Shown: in pieces, positions 9,720 to 18,284 of the stretch
How the letters are laid out: each line of letters starts with the position of its first letter
How positions within the stretch are numbered: the first letter of the stretch is position 1
NCBI RefSeq assembly: GCF_019209835.1
Contig: NZ_JAHUTS010000010.1
Location: forward strand, 62,001-126,000
From: Enterovibrio paralichthyis
GTDB taxonomy: Bacteria; Pseudomonadota; Gammaproteobacteria; Enterobacterales; Vibrionaceae
Direction: 5' to 3'
DNA: 64,000 nucleotides
Translations under genes and position numbers: made by a program
The notes under the pieces: generated by a model
Database searches by the model: none
What the model saw: only the letters and a program-made list of their open reading frames with translations
What the model was told of the DNA's origin: nothing

Positions 9720-10172
9720 ATGCAATGGATAACCCTGACTTTCGGTCAGCTGTCCACAAGGCAGCTCTATGACCTGTTACGGTTGCGCACCAACGTTTTC
9801 GTTGTGGAGCAAAACTGCCCTTACCCCGAACTGGATGGTCACGATACCCATCCGGAAACCCGCCATTTGCTGGGTTACCGCGATGACAAAATGACCGCCT
9901 ACGCCCGCATTCTGCCTGCCGGTCTCACTTACCCGGAGATCAGCATCGGCCGTGTGGTCACTGCCAGCACTGAGCGTGGCAATGGCTGCGGAAACGCGCT
10001 GGTGCGCCAGGCCATTATTCAGGCGTATAACATCTGGCCGCAGGCGCCAATCACCATCGGGGCGCAATATCACCTGCGTGAATTTTACCGACGCCATGGC
10101 TTTGAAGAGATTTCAGAGCAGTATCTGGAAGATGGGATCCCGCATATCGATATGCGAAAAACGGCTGCCTAA
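9720..10172 (+). CDS. elaA: ElaA-family GNAT acetyltransferase
   Basis: A 150-aa protein of the ElaA branch of the GNAT fold. Family-type features are the N-terminal RLRTNVFVVEQNCPYPELDG stretch (about 22-41), the acetyl-CoA loop region SIGRVVTASTERGNGCGNALV (about 78-98), and the C-terminal FYRRHGFEEISEQYLEDGIPH. The natural substrate of ElaA is not established. It is probably a single-gene unit, with its own promoter after the cpdB terminator. Confidence 0.9.
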   Translation: MQWITLTFGQLSTRQLYDLLRLRTNVFVVEQNCPYPELDGHDTHPETRHLLGYRDDKMTAYARILPAGLTYPEISIGRVVTASTERGNGCGNALVRQAIIQAYNIWPQAPITIGAQYHLREFYRRHGFEEISEQYLEDGIPHIDMRKTAA

Positions 10173-10207
10173 GCAGCCGGTTTGCTCTTTTCAGAAACGG
10201 AAGGCGA

Positions 10208-10804
10208 TTATTCGCGGCGGGCAAAACTGCCGTCAGACAAGCGGAAGAAGATCACCGATGCACTGCCGGTAGTCTCGATTTGCAACATATCCAATTCACC
10301 GGCAGGACTGCGCTTAAAGCGTAACAGTTGCCCCGGCTGAATGCGGCTCAGTGGTTTGTCTTTGCCTTCAATGGCAGAGATAGCGTACAGATCCGGCAGC
10401 GGAAGATTCTGGTCGCGGAAAATATTGGACAGGGTATCGCCGCGTTTCACTTCATAGTTGACCCACTCGGTATCCACCGTCTGGTTCTGGATAATCTTAT
10501 TGTTGTTGTCCTCAAACGCGGTGTCTTCCTGGACGTCTGCTGTGACGTTCAGCGGCACGGTCACACGCTCATTGCTGACGCTCACGGGCGCTTTGTCGCT
10601 GGCAGGCCACAACAGCAGGATCACCAGCAACACACCAAGAACGGTAACGCCGGTGCGGTGAAGCTTGGGCAATGATAGCCAGTACGGTTTGATGCGCGCG
10701 GCCAAAGGTGCGAGTGATGCGTTGATTTTGCCCCAAACGCGCTTGATAACCTCGCCCACAGGCGGCGTGGCAGATACTTTCTCGCGCTTTCCTTTCAAGG
10801 TCAT
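10208..10804 (-). CDS. YtfB/OapA-like cell-envelope protein with LysM-type domain
   Basis: A 198-aa single-pass inner-membrane protein. A basic cytoplasmic N-terminus is followed by one transmembrane helix (VTVLGVLLVILLLW, near residues 55-69), a linker, and a C-terminal OapA/LysM-like domain (YEVKRGDTLSNIFRDQNLP) that should face the periplasm and bind peptidoglycan. E. coli YtfB acts at the division septum, and OapA affects adhesion in Haemophilus. The ATG at 10804 is preferred because of a GGGAGAGG ribosome site just upstream; the frame stays open further upstream. It is divergent from the FKBP gene, as ytfB-fklB is in E. coli. Confidence 0.8.
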   Translation of the reverse strand: MTLKGKREKVSATPPVGEVIKRVWGKINASLAPLAARIKPYWLSLPKLHRTGVTVLGVLLVILLLWPASDKAPVSVSNERVTVPLNVTADVQEDTAFEDNNNKIIQNQTVDTEWVNYEVKRGDTLSNIFRDQNLPLPDLYAISAIEGKDKPLSRIQPGQLLRFKRSPAGELDMLQIETTGSASVIFFRLSDGSFARRE

Positions 10805-11082
10805 GACCTCTCCCAATTTCCTCATGGGGTATATGCCCAAACAGCCGGTGAACTGCGCCGCCAGACGGTTTGGATATCTCCAGTATCTCAATGATTTTAA
10901 TAACCTTGAATACTAGACCTGCAATATCAGCAAAATGTCAGACTTATTCCGATCGCCTGACATTTGTACTTTCCAGTATTTCGGACACATATTCAACCGT
11001 CAGACTGTAAACCGATTTGTCCCACCCTGCCGGTAACTGTTATCCTTGCCGCCTTACAAACCCGCAACGAAAGAGAGACGAC

Positions 11083-11703
11083 ATGTCTGATGTAAAACTG
11101 GAAACCGTAGAGCAGAAAGCTAGCTACGGCATCGGTCTGCAAATGGGTCAGCAACTGGCAGGTTCTGGTCTGGAAGGTCTGAATGTAGATGCAATCGCGA
11201 AGGGTATCGCAACCGCACTGGCGGGTAACATGCCTGAAATCGAAATCGACGAAATCAACAACGCACTGCGCGAACTGCACATGAAAGCAGAAGAAGTTCG
11301 CATGGCAGCAGCGAAAGAAGCGGCAGCAGAAGGCGAAGCTTTCCTGGCTGAAAACGCAAAACGCGCTGAAGTGACTGTGACTGACTCAGGCCTGCAGTAC
11401 GAAATCCTGGTTGAAGGCAACGGCGAAATCCCAACTGCTGACAAACAAGTACGTGTTCACTACCACGGCACCCTGACTGACGGCACTAAATTCGACAGCT
11501 CTGTTGAGCGCGGCCAGCCAGCTGAATTCCCGGTAACCGGCGTGATCAAAGGTTGGGTTGAAGCACTGCAAATGATGCCTGTTGGCTCTAAGTGGAAACT
11601 GTACATCCCACAAGATCTGGCTTACGGCGAGCGCGGTGCGGGTGCAGCGATCCCTCCTTTCGCAGCACTGGTATTCGAAGTAGAACTGCTGGATATCCTG
11701 TAA
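11083..11703 (+). CDS. fklB: FKBP-type peptidyl-prolyl isomerase, FklB/FKBP22 type
   Basis: Catalyses cis-trans isomerisation of prolyl bonds. The 206-aa protein has an N-terminal helical dimerisation domain (about 1-95, ASYGIGLQMGQQL and a charged helix). The C-terminal FKBP domain carries VRVHYHGTLTDGTKFDSS, GVIKGWVEALQMMPVGSKWKLYIPQ and LAYGERGAG. There is no signal peptide, so it is cytosolic like E. coli FKBP22. The ATG at 11083 has an AGAGAG ribosome site. Confidence 0.93.
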   Translation: MSDVKLETVEQKASYGIGLQMGQQLAGSGLEGLNVDAIAKGIATALAGNMPEIEIDEINNALRELHMKAEEVRMAAAKEAAAEGEAFLAENAKRAEVTVTDSGLQYEILVEGNGEIPTADKQVRVHYHGTLTDGTKFDSSVERGQPAEFPVTGVIKGWVEALQMMPVGSKWKLYIPQDLAYGERGAGAAIPPFAALVFEVELLDIL

Positions 11704-11718
11704 GTTCTGCCAAAAAAG

Positions 11719-11746
11719 AGCCAGCAAATCTGCTGGCTTTTTTTAT
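11719..11746. terminator. Terminator after fklB
   Basis: The hairpin GCCAGCA/TGCTGGC is followed by seven T residues 16 bases beyond the stop codon, with an A-run on the left. It can also serve the convergent LysR gene. Confidence 0.8.
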
Positions 11747-11768
11747 GTCCGTATGCCGGGCAAACGGC

Positions 11769-12707
11769 CTACCTGCCCGCGGCCTCCTGATGGTCATCAT
11801 CTTCCAGCGGCTCATCCTCATGCTCCCATGGCAAATGATGGGAAAAACGCTCAGTCAGGAAATCGACGAACAAACGCACTTTGGCGGACAGGTTTCGGTT
11901 AAACGGATACACCGCCCACACCGAAGAATCCGGCGAACGGTAGTCGGGTAACACTTCTACCAAATCCCCTGAAAGCAGCTTCCGGCTCACGTAATAATCA
12001 GGCAACTGCGCCAAACCCAGCCCCTGCAAGGTCGCATCCAGCACTGCGCTGCCGCTGTTGCCGTGCCAGCGTCCTTTGGGCTTGTATTGCACTGGCGTAC
12101 CGTTTTCCTCAAACGCCCAGGTATCCACCAGCCCCACCAGACAATTGTGAGACTGCAAATCCTCGAGGTGTTTAGGATAACCATGCTCTTTGAGGTAACG
12201 CGGCGATGCACACACGTATAAACGCCTGGGCGCCAGTTTCCGCGCCATCAGGGTACTGTCTTTCAACTCCCCGGTGCGGATCGCCAAATCGTAGCCGTCA
12301 TGCACAATGTCGACCACATCATTAGTGAAATGAAATTCCACGCTGAGCTTGGTATGCACCTGCATGAAATCATTGGCCAGCGGCGCAATGTATTTCTCAC
12401 CAAACACAGAGGGCGCCGTGATTTTCAGCGTCCCCACAGGCTCGGTCTGCATCTGAGTAACCAGTGCTTCAACGTCTGCAAATTGTTCTATCAGATTGTT
12501 ACAGTGTTCAAAGTACATCCGGCCTACTTCCGTCAGGGTTATCTGACGGGTTGTCCGGTATAGCAAACGGGTGGTGAGCCGGTTTTCCAATGCGTCTATA
12601 CGACGACTGACATGGGAGGTCGACACCCCCAGTTTGCGTGCGGCGGCGGTAAAGCTACCACTGTTGACCACTTCAACAAATTCTTCAACACCACTCCAAC
12701 GGTTCAT
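11769..12707 (-). CDS. LysR-family transcriptional regulator
   Basis: A 312-aa LysR regulator with the N-terminal winged helix-turn-helix (EEFVEVVNSGSFTAAARKLGVSTSHVSRRIDALE, residues about 8-41) and a substrate-binding co-inducer domain (from about 90). The C-terminus has an acidic tail (EDEPLEDDD). It is divergent from the CXXXCW rhodanese-like gene across a 148-base region that holds two strong palindromes, so it may regulate itself and possibly the quinoprotein cluster; that link rests on position only. The co-inducer is unknown. Confidence 0.9.
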   Translation of the reverse strand: MNRWSGVEEFVEVVNSGSFTAAARKLGVSTSHVSRRIDALENRLTTRLLYRTTRQITLTEVGRMYFEHCNNLIEQFADVEALVTQMQTEPVGTLKITAPSVFGEKYIAPLANDFMQVHTKLSVEFHFTNDVVDIVHDGYDLAIRTGELKDSTLMARKLAPRRLYVCASPRYLKEHGYPKHLEDLQSHNCLVGLVDTWAFEENGTPVQYKPKGRWHGNSGSAVLDATLQGLGLAQLPDYYVSRKLLSGDLVEVLPDYRSPDSSVWAVYPFNRNLSAKVRLFVDFLTERFSHHLPWEHEDEPLEDDDHQEAAGR

Positions 12708-12788
12708 CTTTGCCCCACTGAAAAGAAGTTTATTGATGGCTGCAACAATAAAAGCCGCCCAAGGGCGGTCTGCTTGTTATCCTAAGAC

Positions 12789-12805
12789 TAATCCATAATG
12801 GATTA
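12789..12805. promoter_or_regulatory. Perfect palindrome in the LysR/CXXXCW intergenic region
   Basis: TAATCCAT-A-ATGGATTA is a perfect 17-base palindrome about 82 bases from the LysR start codon. Its size and position suit a regulator operator, possibly autoregulation by the LysR protein. Confidence 0.5.
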
Positions 12806-12817
12806 CTCTCCGCCTGT

Positions 12818-12841
12818 CTCCTACCAAGGTAGGAGTATTAT
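12818..12841 (+). promoter_or_regulatory. Palindrome next to a -10-like box upstream of the CXXXCW gene
   Basis: CTCCTACC-AA-GGTAGGAG (12818-12835) is a perfect palindrome whose 2-base centre is too tight for an RNA hairpin, so a protein-binding site is likelier. It is followed directly by TATTAT (12836-12841), a good -10 element, which puts the palindrome where an activator would replace a -35 box. Related half-sites occur near other PQQ genes in this window. Confidence 0.5.
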
Positions 12842-12855
12842 CAGTAGAAAGTAGT

Positions 12856-13404
12856 ATGCTTAACCACAAAAACAGCAGGGAAATCAGTGTCATAGCTGCG
12901 ATTTTGTTTTGTTTTTGCGCCTTTAAAATCAATGCTGAGACAACACCAGAGCCAGAAAACTATCGCACCAGCGACTATCGTGGTTCCGTTCCCGACACCG
13001 TTTCAGGTGCGCAGGTTATCGATAGCCCCGCGACGCTGAAATCAATGATCGACACGGAAGATCCGGTGCTGATCGATGTGTATCCGGCGCCGAACAAGCC
13101 TGACGATCTTGCCCCTGGGACGCTTTGGATCGAACCGAGTCGTGACACCCTGCCCGGCGCACTGTGGTTGGCCAATACCGGTCACGGTATCCTGCCGGAT
13201 AACCTTATAACCCTGCTGCAAACCTATCTCCCGGACGATCGTCCCGTGGTGATTTTCTGTGAACCCCGTTGCTGGCATTCGTGGAATGCCGCCAAGCGTG
13301 CGGTTGAATTAGGCGCAAAAAACGTCTACTGGTATCGCAATGGGGTGACGGGTTGGAACGAGGCCGGTTACCCGCTCGAAACCCACACACCGGTGCGACA
13401 ATGA
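12856..13404 (+). CDS. PQQ-catabolism-associated CXXXCW rhodanese-like periplasmic protein
   Basis: A 182-aa exported protein with an N-terminal signal peptide (about 1-27, ending INA). Its rhodanese-like fold carries the family motif FCEPRCWHSWNAAKRA near residue 135, with two cysteines and a tryptophan (C-x3-CW). This is the signature of the protein family named for PQQ-dependent catabolism (TIGR03865 type). It opens the plus-strand quinoprotein cluster, and its stop overlaps the start of the next gene (ATGA). The reaction is unknown; the paired cysteines suggest thiol, persulfide or metal handling. Confidence 0.85.
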   Translation: MLNHKNSREISVIAAILFCFCAFKINAETTPEPENYRTSDYRGSVPDTVSGAQVIDSPATLKSMIDTEDPVLIDVYPAPNKPDDLAPGTLWIEPSRDTLPGALWLANTGHGILPDNLITLLQTYLPDDRPVVIFCEPRCWHSWNAAKRAVELGAKNVYWYRNGVTGWNEAGYPLETHTPVRQ

Positions 13405-14297
13405 AATCCCTGTGCGCATTCTTGTTCTTGCTGACAGCAAGCGCCTTTTCTGCCGAAACCTTGCCCTTTGAGGAGGTGGCGCCCGGGGTGTATGTCCATG
13501 AGGGCAAAATTGCGGATCTGTTTGAAACCGACCGAGATCCCGTCTCCAACATCACCTTTATAGTCGGCGGAGACGCTGTCGCCGTGATCGACACCGGTGG
13601 CAGCCGCCGGGCAGGAGAAGCCGTTCTGGCGTCCATTAGGGAAGTCACGCCGCTGCCGGTTCGTTATGTCATCAACACCCATGTGCATGCCGACCATAAC
13701 TTTGGTAACCAGGCCTTTTTAGGCGAAAACCCTGAATTTATTGCCCACCATCTCTACCCCGGTGATTTCGCCGCCAAATCCGGTTATTACCTGAACCGGC
13801 TTACCCAACCCTGGTTTGAAGGCACCCAGCCTGTCGCAGCAACCCGTACCGTCGAAAGTGAAACGGTGATCGATCTTGGTAACCGCCGCCTGGTTTTGAC
13901 TGCGCAGCCACGGGCGCACACCCGCCACGATCTGACCGTGTTCGATCCCCAAACCGGCACCCTGATCACCGGCGATCTGCTGTTTGTGGATCATCTGCCC
14001 ACACTCGATGGCAGCCTGCTCGGTTGGCTTACTGTCACCGATACCCTGAAAGCCTTGCCGCTGAAACACATTGTGCCTGGCCACGGGGCTGTGCAGTCCT
14101 CCACCGCAGCGTTTGATAAACAAACGCGCTATCTCTCATCACTGGCACAGGCTGTTCGTGCCGCCATTAACGACAACATTGATATCAACACCGCCAGCAC
14201 CACAGTCCTCGCGTCACCAACAGAATCGTGGCAGCTCTATACGACCTACCACCCCCGTAACGTGATCCAGGCCTACACGGAGTTGGAGTGGGAATGA
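13401..14297 (+). CDS. Quinoprotein-associated MBL-fold metallohydrolase
   Basis: A 298-aa exported metallo-beta-lactamase-fold protein. After a signal peptide (MKSLCAFLFLLTASAFSAE) come the zinc motif THVHADHNFGN (about 96-106), a second histidine in RAHTRHDLTVF, the aspartate in TGDLLFVDHLP, and the last histidine in HIVPGHGAV. It matches the 'quinoprotein relay system zinc metallohydrolase' families, which resemble SoxH. The ATG at 13401 is chosen because it directly precedes the signal peptide and overlaps the stop of the preceding gene. The substrate is unknown. Confidence 0.88.
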   Translation: MKSLCAFLFLLTASAFSAETLPFEEVAPGVYVHEGKIADLFETDRDPVSNITFIVGGDAVAVIDTGGSRRAGEAVLASIREVTPLPVRYVINTHVHADHNFGNQAFLGENPEFIAHHLYPGDFAAKSGYYLNRLTQPWFEGTQPVAATRTVESETVIDLGNRRLVLTAQPRAHTRHDLTVFDPQTGTLITGDLLFVDHLPTLDGSLLGWLTVTDTLKALPLKHIVPGHGAVQSSTAAFDKQTRYLSSLAQAVRAAINDNIDINTASTTVLASPTESWQLYTTYHPRNVIQAYTELEWE

Positions 14298-14312
14298 CGA
14301 GAGGGAAATACC

Positions 14313-15098
14313 ATGAAACTGAAGATACTTATCCTGTCAGGCCTGTTGGCAACAATGCCCGCAGCCGCCCTTGCTGACAACAGTGCCAACTGGCCACTGA
14401 TCCGCGACAGCCTGTTTCCCGGATCACCGGAAATCGTAGAAAGCGATGATGTCGTGACACTCGAAGCCCCCACCCGCGCACTGGATGCCGCCTTAGTACC
14501 TATCGCGGTGAAAGTGAAAGAGAGGCAGGATGCCCCCAACCCGATCGAAAAAATCTACCTGATCATCGACAACAACCCTTCCCCGATCGTCGGCACGTTT
14601 GATATGACCCCCAACATCGGTATTGCGGATCTGTCCACCCGGGTCAGGATCAATGCCTATAGCCCGGTGCGGGTCATTGCCCAGACTCAGGACGGCAAGC
14701 TTCATATGAACAGCCGCTTTGTCAAAGCGTCCGGTGGTTGCTCCGCCCCTGCCGGAGCGGACGATATTCTTGCCCGCCAGCGCATGGGGCAGATGAAACT
14801 CAAACAACGTGAAGATGGCGAAGACAATGCCCTTCAACTTCTAATCAGCCACCCCAATTACAGCGGCCTGCAAATCGACCAGCTGACCCGCCACTGGATC
14901 CCGTCTGATTATGTCAGCGACATAAACATTACCCTGGACGGCGAGCCTGTGATGAGCTTTAACGGCGGTATCTCCATCAGCGAAAACCCCGCTTTCACCT
15001 TTCATATGGACAAGGACAAAAGTGGTACGCTCAAGGCCGACGTGAAAGATTCCACCGGCCGCGAATTTTCCAGCCAATGGGACATATCATCCCAATAG
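14313..15098 (+). CDS. Quinoprotein dehydrogenase-associated SoxYZ-like carrier
   Basis: A 261-aa exported protein with a signal peptide (about 1-22). It fuses a SoxY-like and a SoxZ-like half. SoxY normally ends in a GGCGG swinging arm with a substrate-carrying cysteine; here the equivalent is an internal ASGGCSAPAGADD (about residue 142-149). This architecture is known from quinoprotein clusters (TIGR04557 type), where no thiosulfate oxidation is implied. It follows the MBL hydrolase by 15 bases. It may carry a covalently bound intermediate processed by the two preceding proteins. Confidence 0.87.
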   Translation: MKLKILILSGLLATMPAAALADNSANWPLIRDSLFPGSPEIVESDDVVTLEAPTRALDAALVPIAVKVKERQDAPNPIEKIYLIIDNNPSPIVGTFDMTPNIGIADLSTRVRINAYSPVRVIAQTQDGKLHMNSRFVKASGGCSAPAGADDILARQRMGQMKLKQREDGEDNALQLLISHPNYSGLQIDQLTRHWIPSDYVSDINITLDGEPVMSFNGGISISENPAFTFHMDKDKSGTLKADVKDSTGREFSSQWDISSQ

Positions 15099-15618
15099 CG
15101 GGAATTCCCATTCACTGGACGAGATTGTTACCGGCGCCGTATCCCGTTGAATAAGCAATGTATGGCGCCGTTTCCCCGCTTTTTCACTCTTGCCACAACG
15201 GGTAGGAACAAGACTCAGTCGCTGCAATTTTTCGTTTAATAACAATCCCTTACTCTGACCTTAGTATTATTGCGGGAAAACAAAAGTGTTGTGTTCGCCA
15301 CTTCCTCCCACAACCGCAAAAGCTGCCATAAACTCAAATGCACCGACGTTTTGTCATCAACGGGCGGCAAGGTTTGCCGCAAATTTCCGTTTGTGAGGTA
15401 ACGAAACGGTGGTCAGAACTCATTACAGAAAACACGCGAAACCGCCTACGTTGTAGATCGCTGCTGTCGCCAAACATCTGTTTTCCGGCAAAAACCGAGC
15501 GAGTATGGCCCGGAGAGCGTCCCACAACTCCGCGGATTGCGCCCACGACATCGAGAACAGGCTGAGTGTTGGCTGGCAATGGTTGCCGACAGCACCCGCA
15601 GTCACGGAGGAAGTAAAC
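15099..15618. promoter_or_regulatory. 520-base gap upstream of the XoxF-like gene
   Basis: I see no convincing gene here. The gap should hold the promoter of the dehydrogenase operon and its leader. A GGTAGGAA sequence at 15201-15208 matches 7 of 8 bases of the half-site in the palindrome at 12818. The ribosome site GGAGG (15606-15610) sits 8 bases before the chosen start. Confidence 0.4.
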
Positions 15619-17424
15619 ATGATAGATGCAGCAAGGCTACGTAACGGCTTGTGTACCGCTGCCACCCTCTCTCTTACCCTGCTGTTCCCGGCGGCTTCAC
15701 AGGCCAACGACGAACTGATCAAACTGCAGGATGACCCAAATCAATGGGTCATGTGGGGGGCAAACTATGCAGGCACACGTTACAGCCCGCTCGATCAGAT
15801 CAATGCGAAAAACGCCAAGGATCTTCAGGTTGCCTGGACATTCTCAACCGGCGTACTGCGTGGTCATGAAGGCGGCCCTCTTGTTTTGGGCGACACCATG
15901 TACGTCCACACTCCCTTTCCAAACAAAGTCTTCGCCATTGATCTCAATACCAAGGCCCTGAAGTGGGAATATGTGCCGAAGCAGGATTCATCTGTTATTG
16001 CAGTGATGTGCTGTGACACGGTAAACCGTGGTCTGGCCTATGCAGATGGCAAGATCTTCCTGCAACAGGCAGATACCACCCTGGTCGCTCTGGATCAAAA
16101 TACCGGTGAAGTGATTTGGAAAACCGCCAACGGCGATCCTAAAGTCGGTGCCACCAACACCAATGCCCCACTGGTCGTAAAAGACAAGATCCTGACCGGT
16201 ATCAGTGGCGGTGAATTCGGTGTCCGCGGCTACCTGACTGCCTACAACATCAAAGACGGCAGCTTGGCCTGGCGTGCATACAGCACCGGGCCTGACGAAG
16301 AGATGCTGGTCGATGAAAACACCACCGCCATGCTCAAACCGATTGGCAAAGATTCCAGCCTTAAAACCTGGGAAGGGGATCAGTGGAAAATCGGTGGCGG
16401 TACCACTTGGGGCTGGTACAGCTACGATCCTGAGCTGAACCTTATCTACTACGGAACCGGTAACCCAAGTACCTGGAACCCATCCCAACGTCCGGGCGAC
16501 AACAAGTATTCCATGACCATCATGGCGCGTGATGCCGATACCGGTATGGCGAAATGGATGTACCAGATGACGCCGCATGATGAGTGGGATTACGACGGCG
16601 TGAATGAGATGATCCTGGTCGACAAGAAATTCGACGGCAAGGATCGCAAACTGCTGGTTCACTTCGACCGCAACGGCTTTGCCTACACCCTCGACCGTGT
16701 GACCGGCGAACTTCTGGTCGCGCAGAAATACGACCCTGCGGTGAATTGGGCAACCCATGTGGACATGGAAACCGGTATTCCTCAGGTTGTAGCGAAATAT
16801 TCTACCGGCCAAAACGGTGAGGATGTGGACACCAAAGGCATCTGTCCTGCTGCGCTGGGTACCAAAGACCAACAACCGGCAACCTACAGCCCACGTACCG
16901 GTCTGTTTTATGTACCGACCAACCATGTGTGCATGAACTACGAACCGTTTGAAGTCTCCTACACCGCAGGCCAGCCTTATGTGGGTGCCACCCTGTCCAT
17001 GTTCCCTGCCCCAGACAGTCATGGCGGCATGGGTAACTTTATCGCCTGGGACGCGGAGAAAGGCGAAATCGTCTGGTCACTGCCTGAGCCATTCTCTGTA
17101 TGGAGTGGTGCACTGGCAACCGGCGGTGGTGTGGTGTTCTACGGTACGCTGGAAGGCTACCTGAAAGCCGTGGATGAAAAGACAGGTAAAGAGCTTTACC
17201 GCTTCAAAACGCCATCCGGCATTATCGGTAACGTGAACACTTACGTGCACAACGGCAAACAATACATCGCTGTGCTGTCCGGTGTCGGTGGCTGGGCCGG
17301 TATCGGTATGGCTGCAGGCCTTGAAGGTGACACCGATGGCCTGGGTGCGGTAGGGGCTTACCGCAGGCTGTCTGACTACACCCAACTGGGCGGTGTGCTG
17401 ACAGTCTTCGCCTTGCCGAATTAA
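15619..17424 (+). CDS. xoxF: XoxF-like PQQ-dependent alcohol dehydrogenase, lanthanide type
   Basis: A periplasmic quinoprotein of 601 aa, expected to oxidise methanol or another primary alcohol and pass electrons to a periplasmic carrier. After a signal peptide (about 1-29, ending SQA) it shows the eight-bladed propeller typical of the family. The vicinal cysteine pair is at residues 131-132 (VMCCDTVNRG). The active-site stretch TPHDEWDYDGVNEM has the catalytic Asp324 plus Asp326, the extra acidic ligand of lanthanide enzymes; calcium enzymes have alanine there. TTWGWYSYD and GNPSTWNPSQRPGDNK are XoxF-like. The start is set by the GGAGG ribosome site. Metal use is predicted, not shown. Confidence 0.9.
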   Translation: MIDAARLRNGLCTAATLSLTLLFPAASQANDELIKLQDDPNQWVMWGANYAGTRYSPLDQINAKNAKDLQVAWTFSTGVLRGHEGGPLVLGDTMYVHTPFPNKVFAIDLNTKALKWEYVPKQDSSVIAVMCCDTVNRGLAYADGKIFLQQADTTLVALDQNTGEVIWKTANGDPKVGATNTNAPLVVKDKILTGISGGEFGVRGYLTAYNIKDGSLAWRAYSTGPDEEMLVDENTTAMLKPIGKDSSLKTWEGDQWKIGGGTTWGWYSYDPELNLIYYGTGNPSTWNPSQRPGDNKYSMTIMARDADTGMAKWMYQMTPHDEWDYDGVNEMILVDKKFDGKDRKLLVHFDRNGFAYTLDRVTGELLVAQKYDPAVNWATHVDMETGIPQVVAKYSTGQNGEDVDTKGICPAALGTKDQQPATYSPRTGLFYVPTNHVCMNYEPFEVSYTAGQPYVGATLSMFPAPDSHGGMGNFIAWDAEKGEIVWSLPEPFSVWSGALATGGGVVFYGTLEGYLKAVDEKTGKELYRFKTPSGIIGNVNTYVHNGKQYIAVLSGVGGWAGIGMAAGLEGDTDGLGAVGAYRRLSDYTQLGGVLTVFALPN

Positions 17425-17430
17425 TAATAA

Positions 17431-17698
17431 TTATACCCATACGACCTGAAGATGCGCGCATTCAGAGGTCATCAATGCGTTCAATTCAAGGCAAATTTTA
17501 CGTGGAATAGTCGTTCTATTTCCGTGGAATTTAACGAAGAAGTGGGCGCATTGATGGCCTCCCTTCGGGCGAGTTTACTGACGCAGTGCTCTTTGTTGTT
17601 CCTTTTTGATGGAGGTGACTACACCTACAAAGGAACGCCGCGATCACAACGCCAGTCAATCTCGCTGAATCCTGCATCTTCAGGTTGTGTGGGTATAA
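17431..17698. repeat. MITE-like element with 25-base terminal inverted repeats
   Basis: The left end (17431-17455) begins TTATACCCATACGACCTGAA. The right end (17674-17698) is its reverse complement with 23 of 25 matches. The 268-base body holds no supported gene, although a 95-codon frame crosses it. The ends resemble an abundant non-autonomous repeat of Vibrionaceae chromosomes. It separates the XoxF-like gene from the cupredoxin gene and could alter their co-transcription. A half-copy lies at the end of alr near 63.94 kb. Confidence 0.75.
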
Positions 17699-17807
17699 AA
17701 ACTAAAAGGGGAGTATTTGCTCCCCTTTCTCAGCTCTGATGCACAGCAATGGGTTGTGCAAATTTCGGGGCATCTACACTCAACGGACAGCAAGAGAAGG
17801 AACGCAC

Positions 17808-18269
17808 ATGGCAAGACGTTTTATCAAGTCATTCTGTTTGTTTTTAGGCCTTATCGGGGGATGGACAACCAATGCCTTTGCTGAGGAATTTATCGTTACC
17901 GCAGTGGGGGTAAAGTTCGACCCCATGGTGGTGATCATGCAACCCGGCGACAGGGTGAGCTGGACCAATATGCCCGCCCACAACGTGGAAACCATTGATG
18001 CCATGGTGCCGGAAGGCACTGAGAAAATTAACTCAGAGCTGGGGATGGAGTACAGCCAGGTTTTCGAGAACGAAGGGGTTTACGTCTACAAATGTGCACC
18101 ACACTGGGGTGCGCGTATGGGCGGTGTGATCCTGGTTGGCACCCCCAGTGACATCGAAGGCGTCATCGACGCTTATCTGGCCGAGATTGAAAAAGACAAG
18201 TCGCTGCTTCCTGCCAAAGGATTGCTGAAAAAATTCAAAAAACAGCTGCAACAGGAAGGCATTCTGTAG
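17808..18269 (+). CDS. Pseudoazurin-like cupredoxin
   Basis: A small exported type I copper protein of 153 aa. A signal peptide (about 1-25) precedes a cupredoxin domain whose four copper ligands are visible: His in PAHNVE, Cys and His in YKCAPHWG, and Met in ARMGG. The C-terminal tail is lysine-rich and helical. It lies downstream of the XoxF-like gene where many methylotrophs have a cytochrome (XoxG), so it is a candidate electron acceptor of the dehydrogenase. The ATG at 17808 follows an AGAAGGA ribosome site. The frame extends upstream, but that part lacks a signal sequence. Confidence 0.88.
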   Translation: MARRFIKSFCLFLGLIGGWTTNAFAEEFIVTAVGVKFDPMVVIMQPGDRVSWTNMPAHNVETIDAMVPEGTEKINSELGMEYSQVFENEGVYVYKCAPHWGARMGGVILVGTPSDIEGVIDAYLAEIEKDKSLLPAKGLLKKFKKQLQQEGIL

Positions 18270-18284
18270 TGGCAGGAGGAACTT

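Noticed and set aside
12811..12841. The CTCCTACC/GGTAGGAG palindrome as a terminator
   Set aside because: The centre is only two bases, too short for a loop, no T-run follows, and the site lies before a start codon.
13401..15098. A thiosulfate-oxidising Sox system
   Set aside because: Only a fused SoxYZ-like carrier and a SoxH-like hydrolase are present, with no soxA, soxB, soxX or soxC; the context is quinoprotein genes.
17452..17739. A 95-codon open frame across the MITE-like element
   Set aside because: It lies almost entirely in the repeat, lacks a ribosome site, and its sequence is only the translation of the repeat body.
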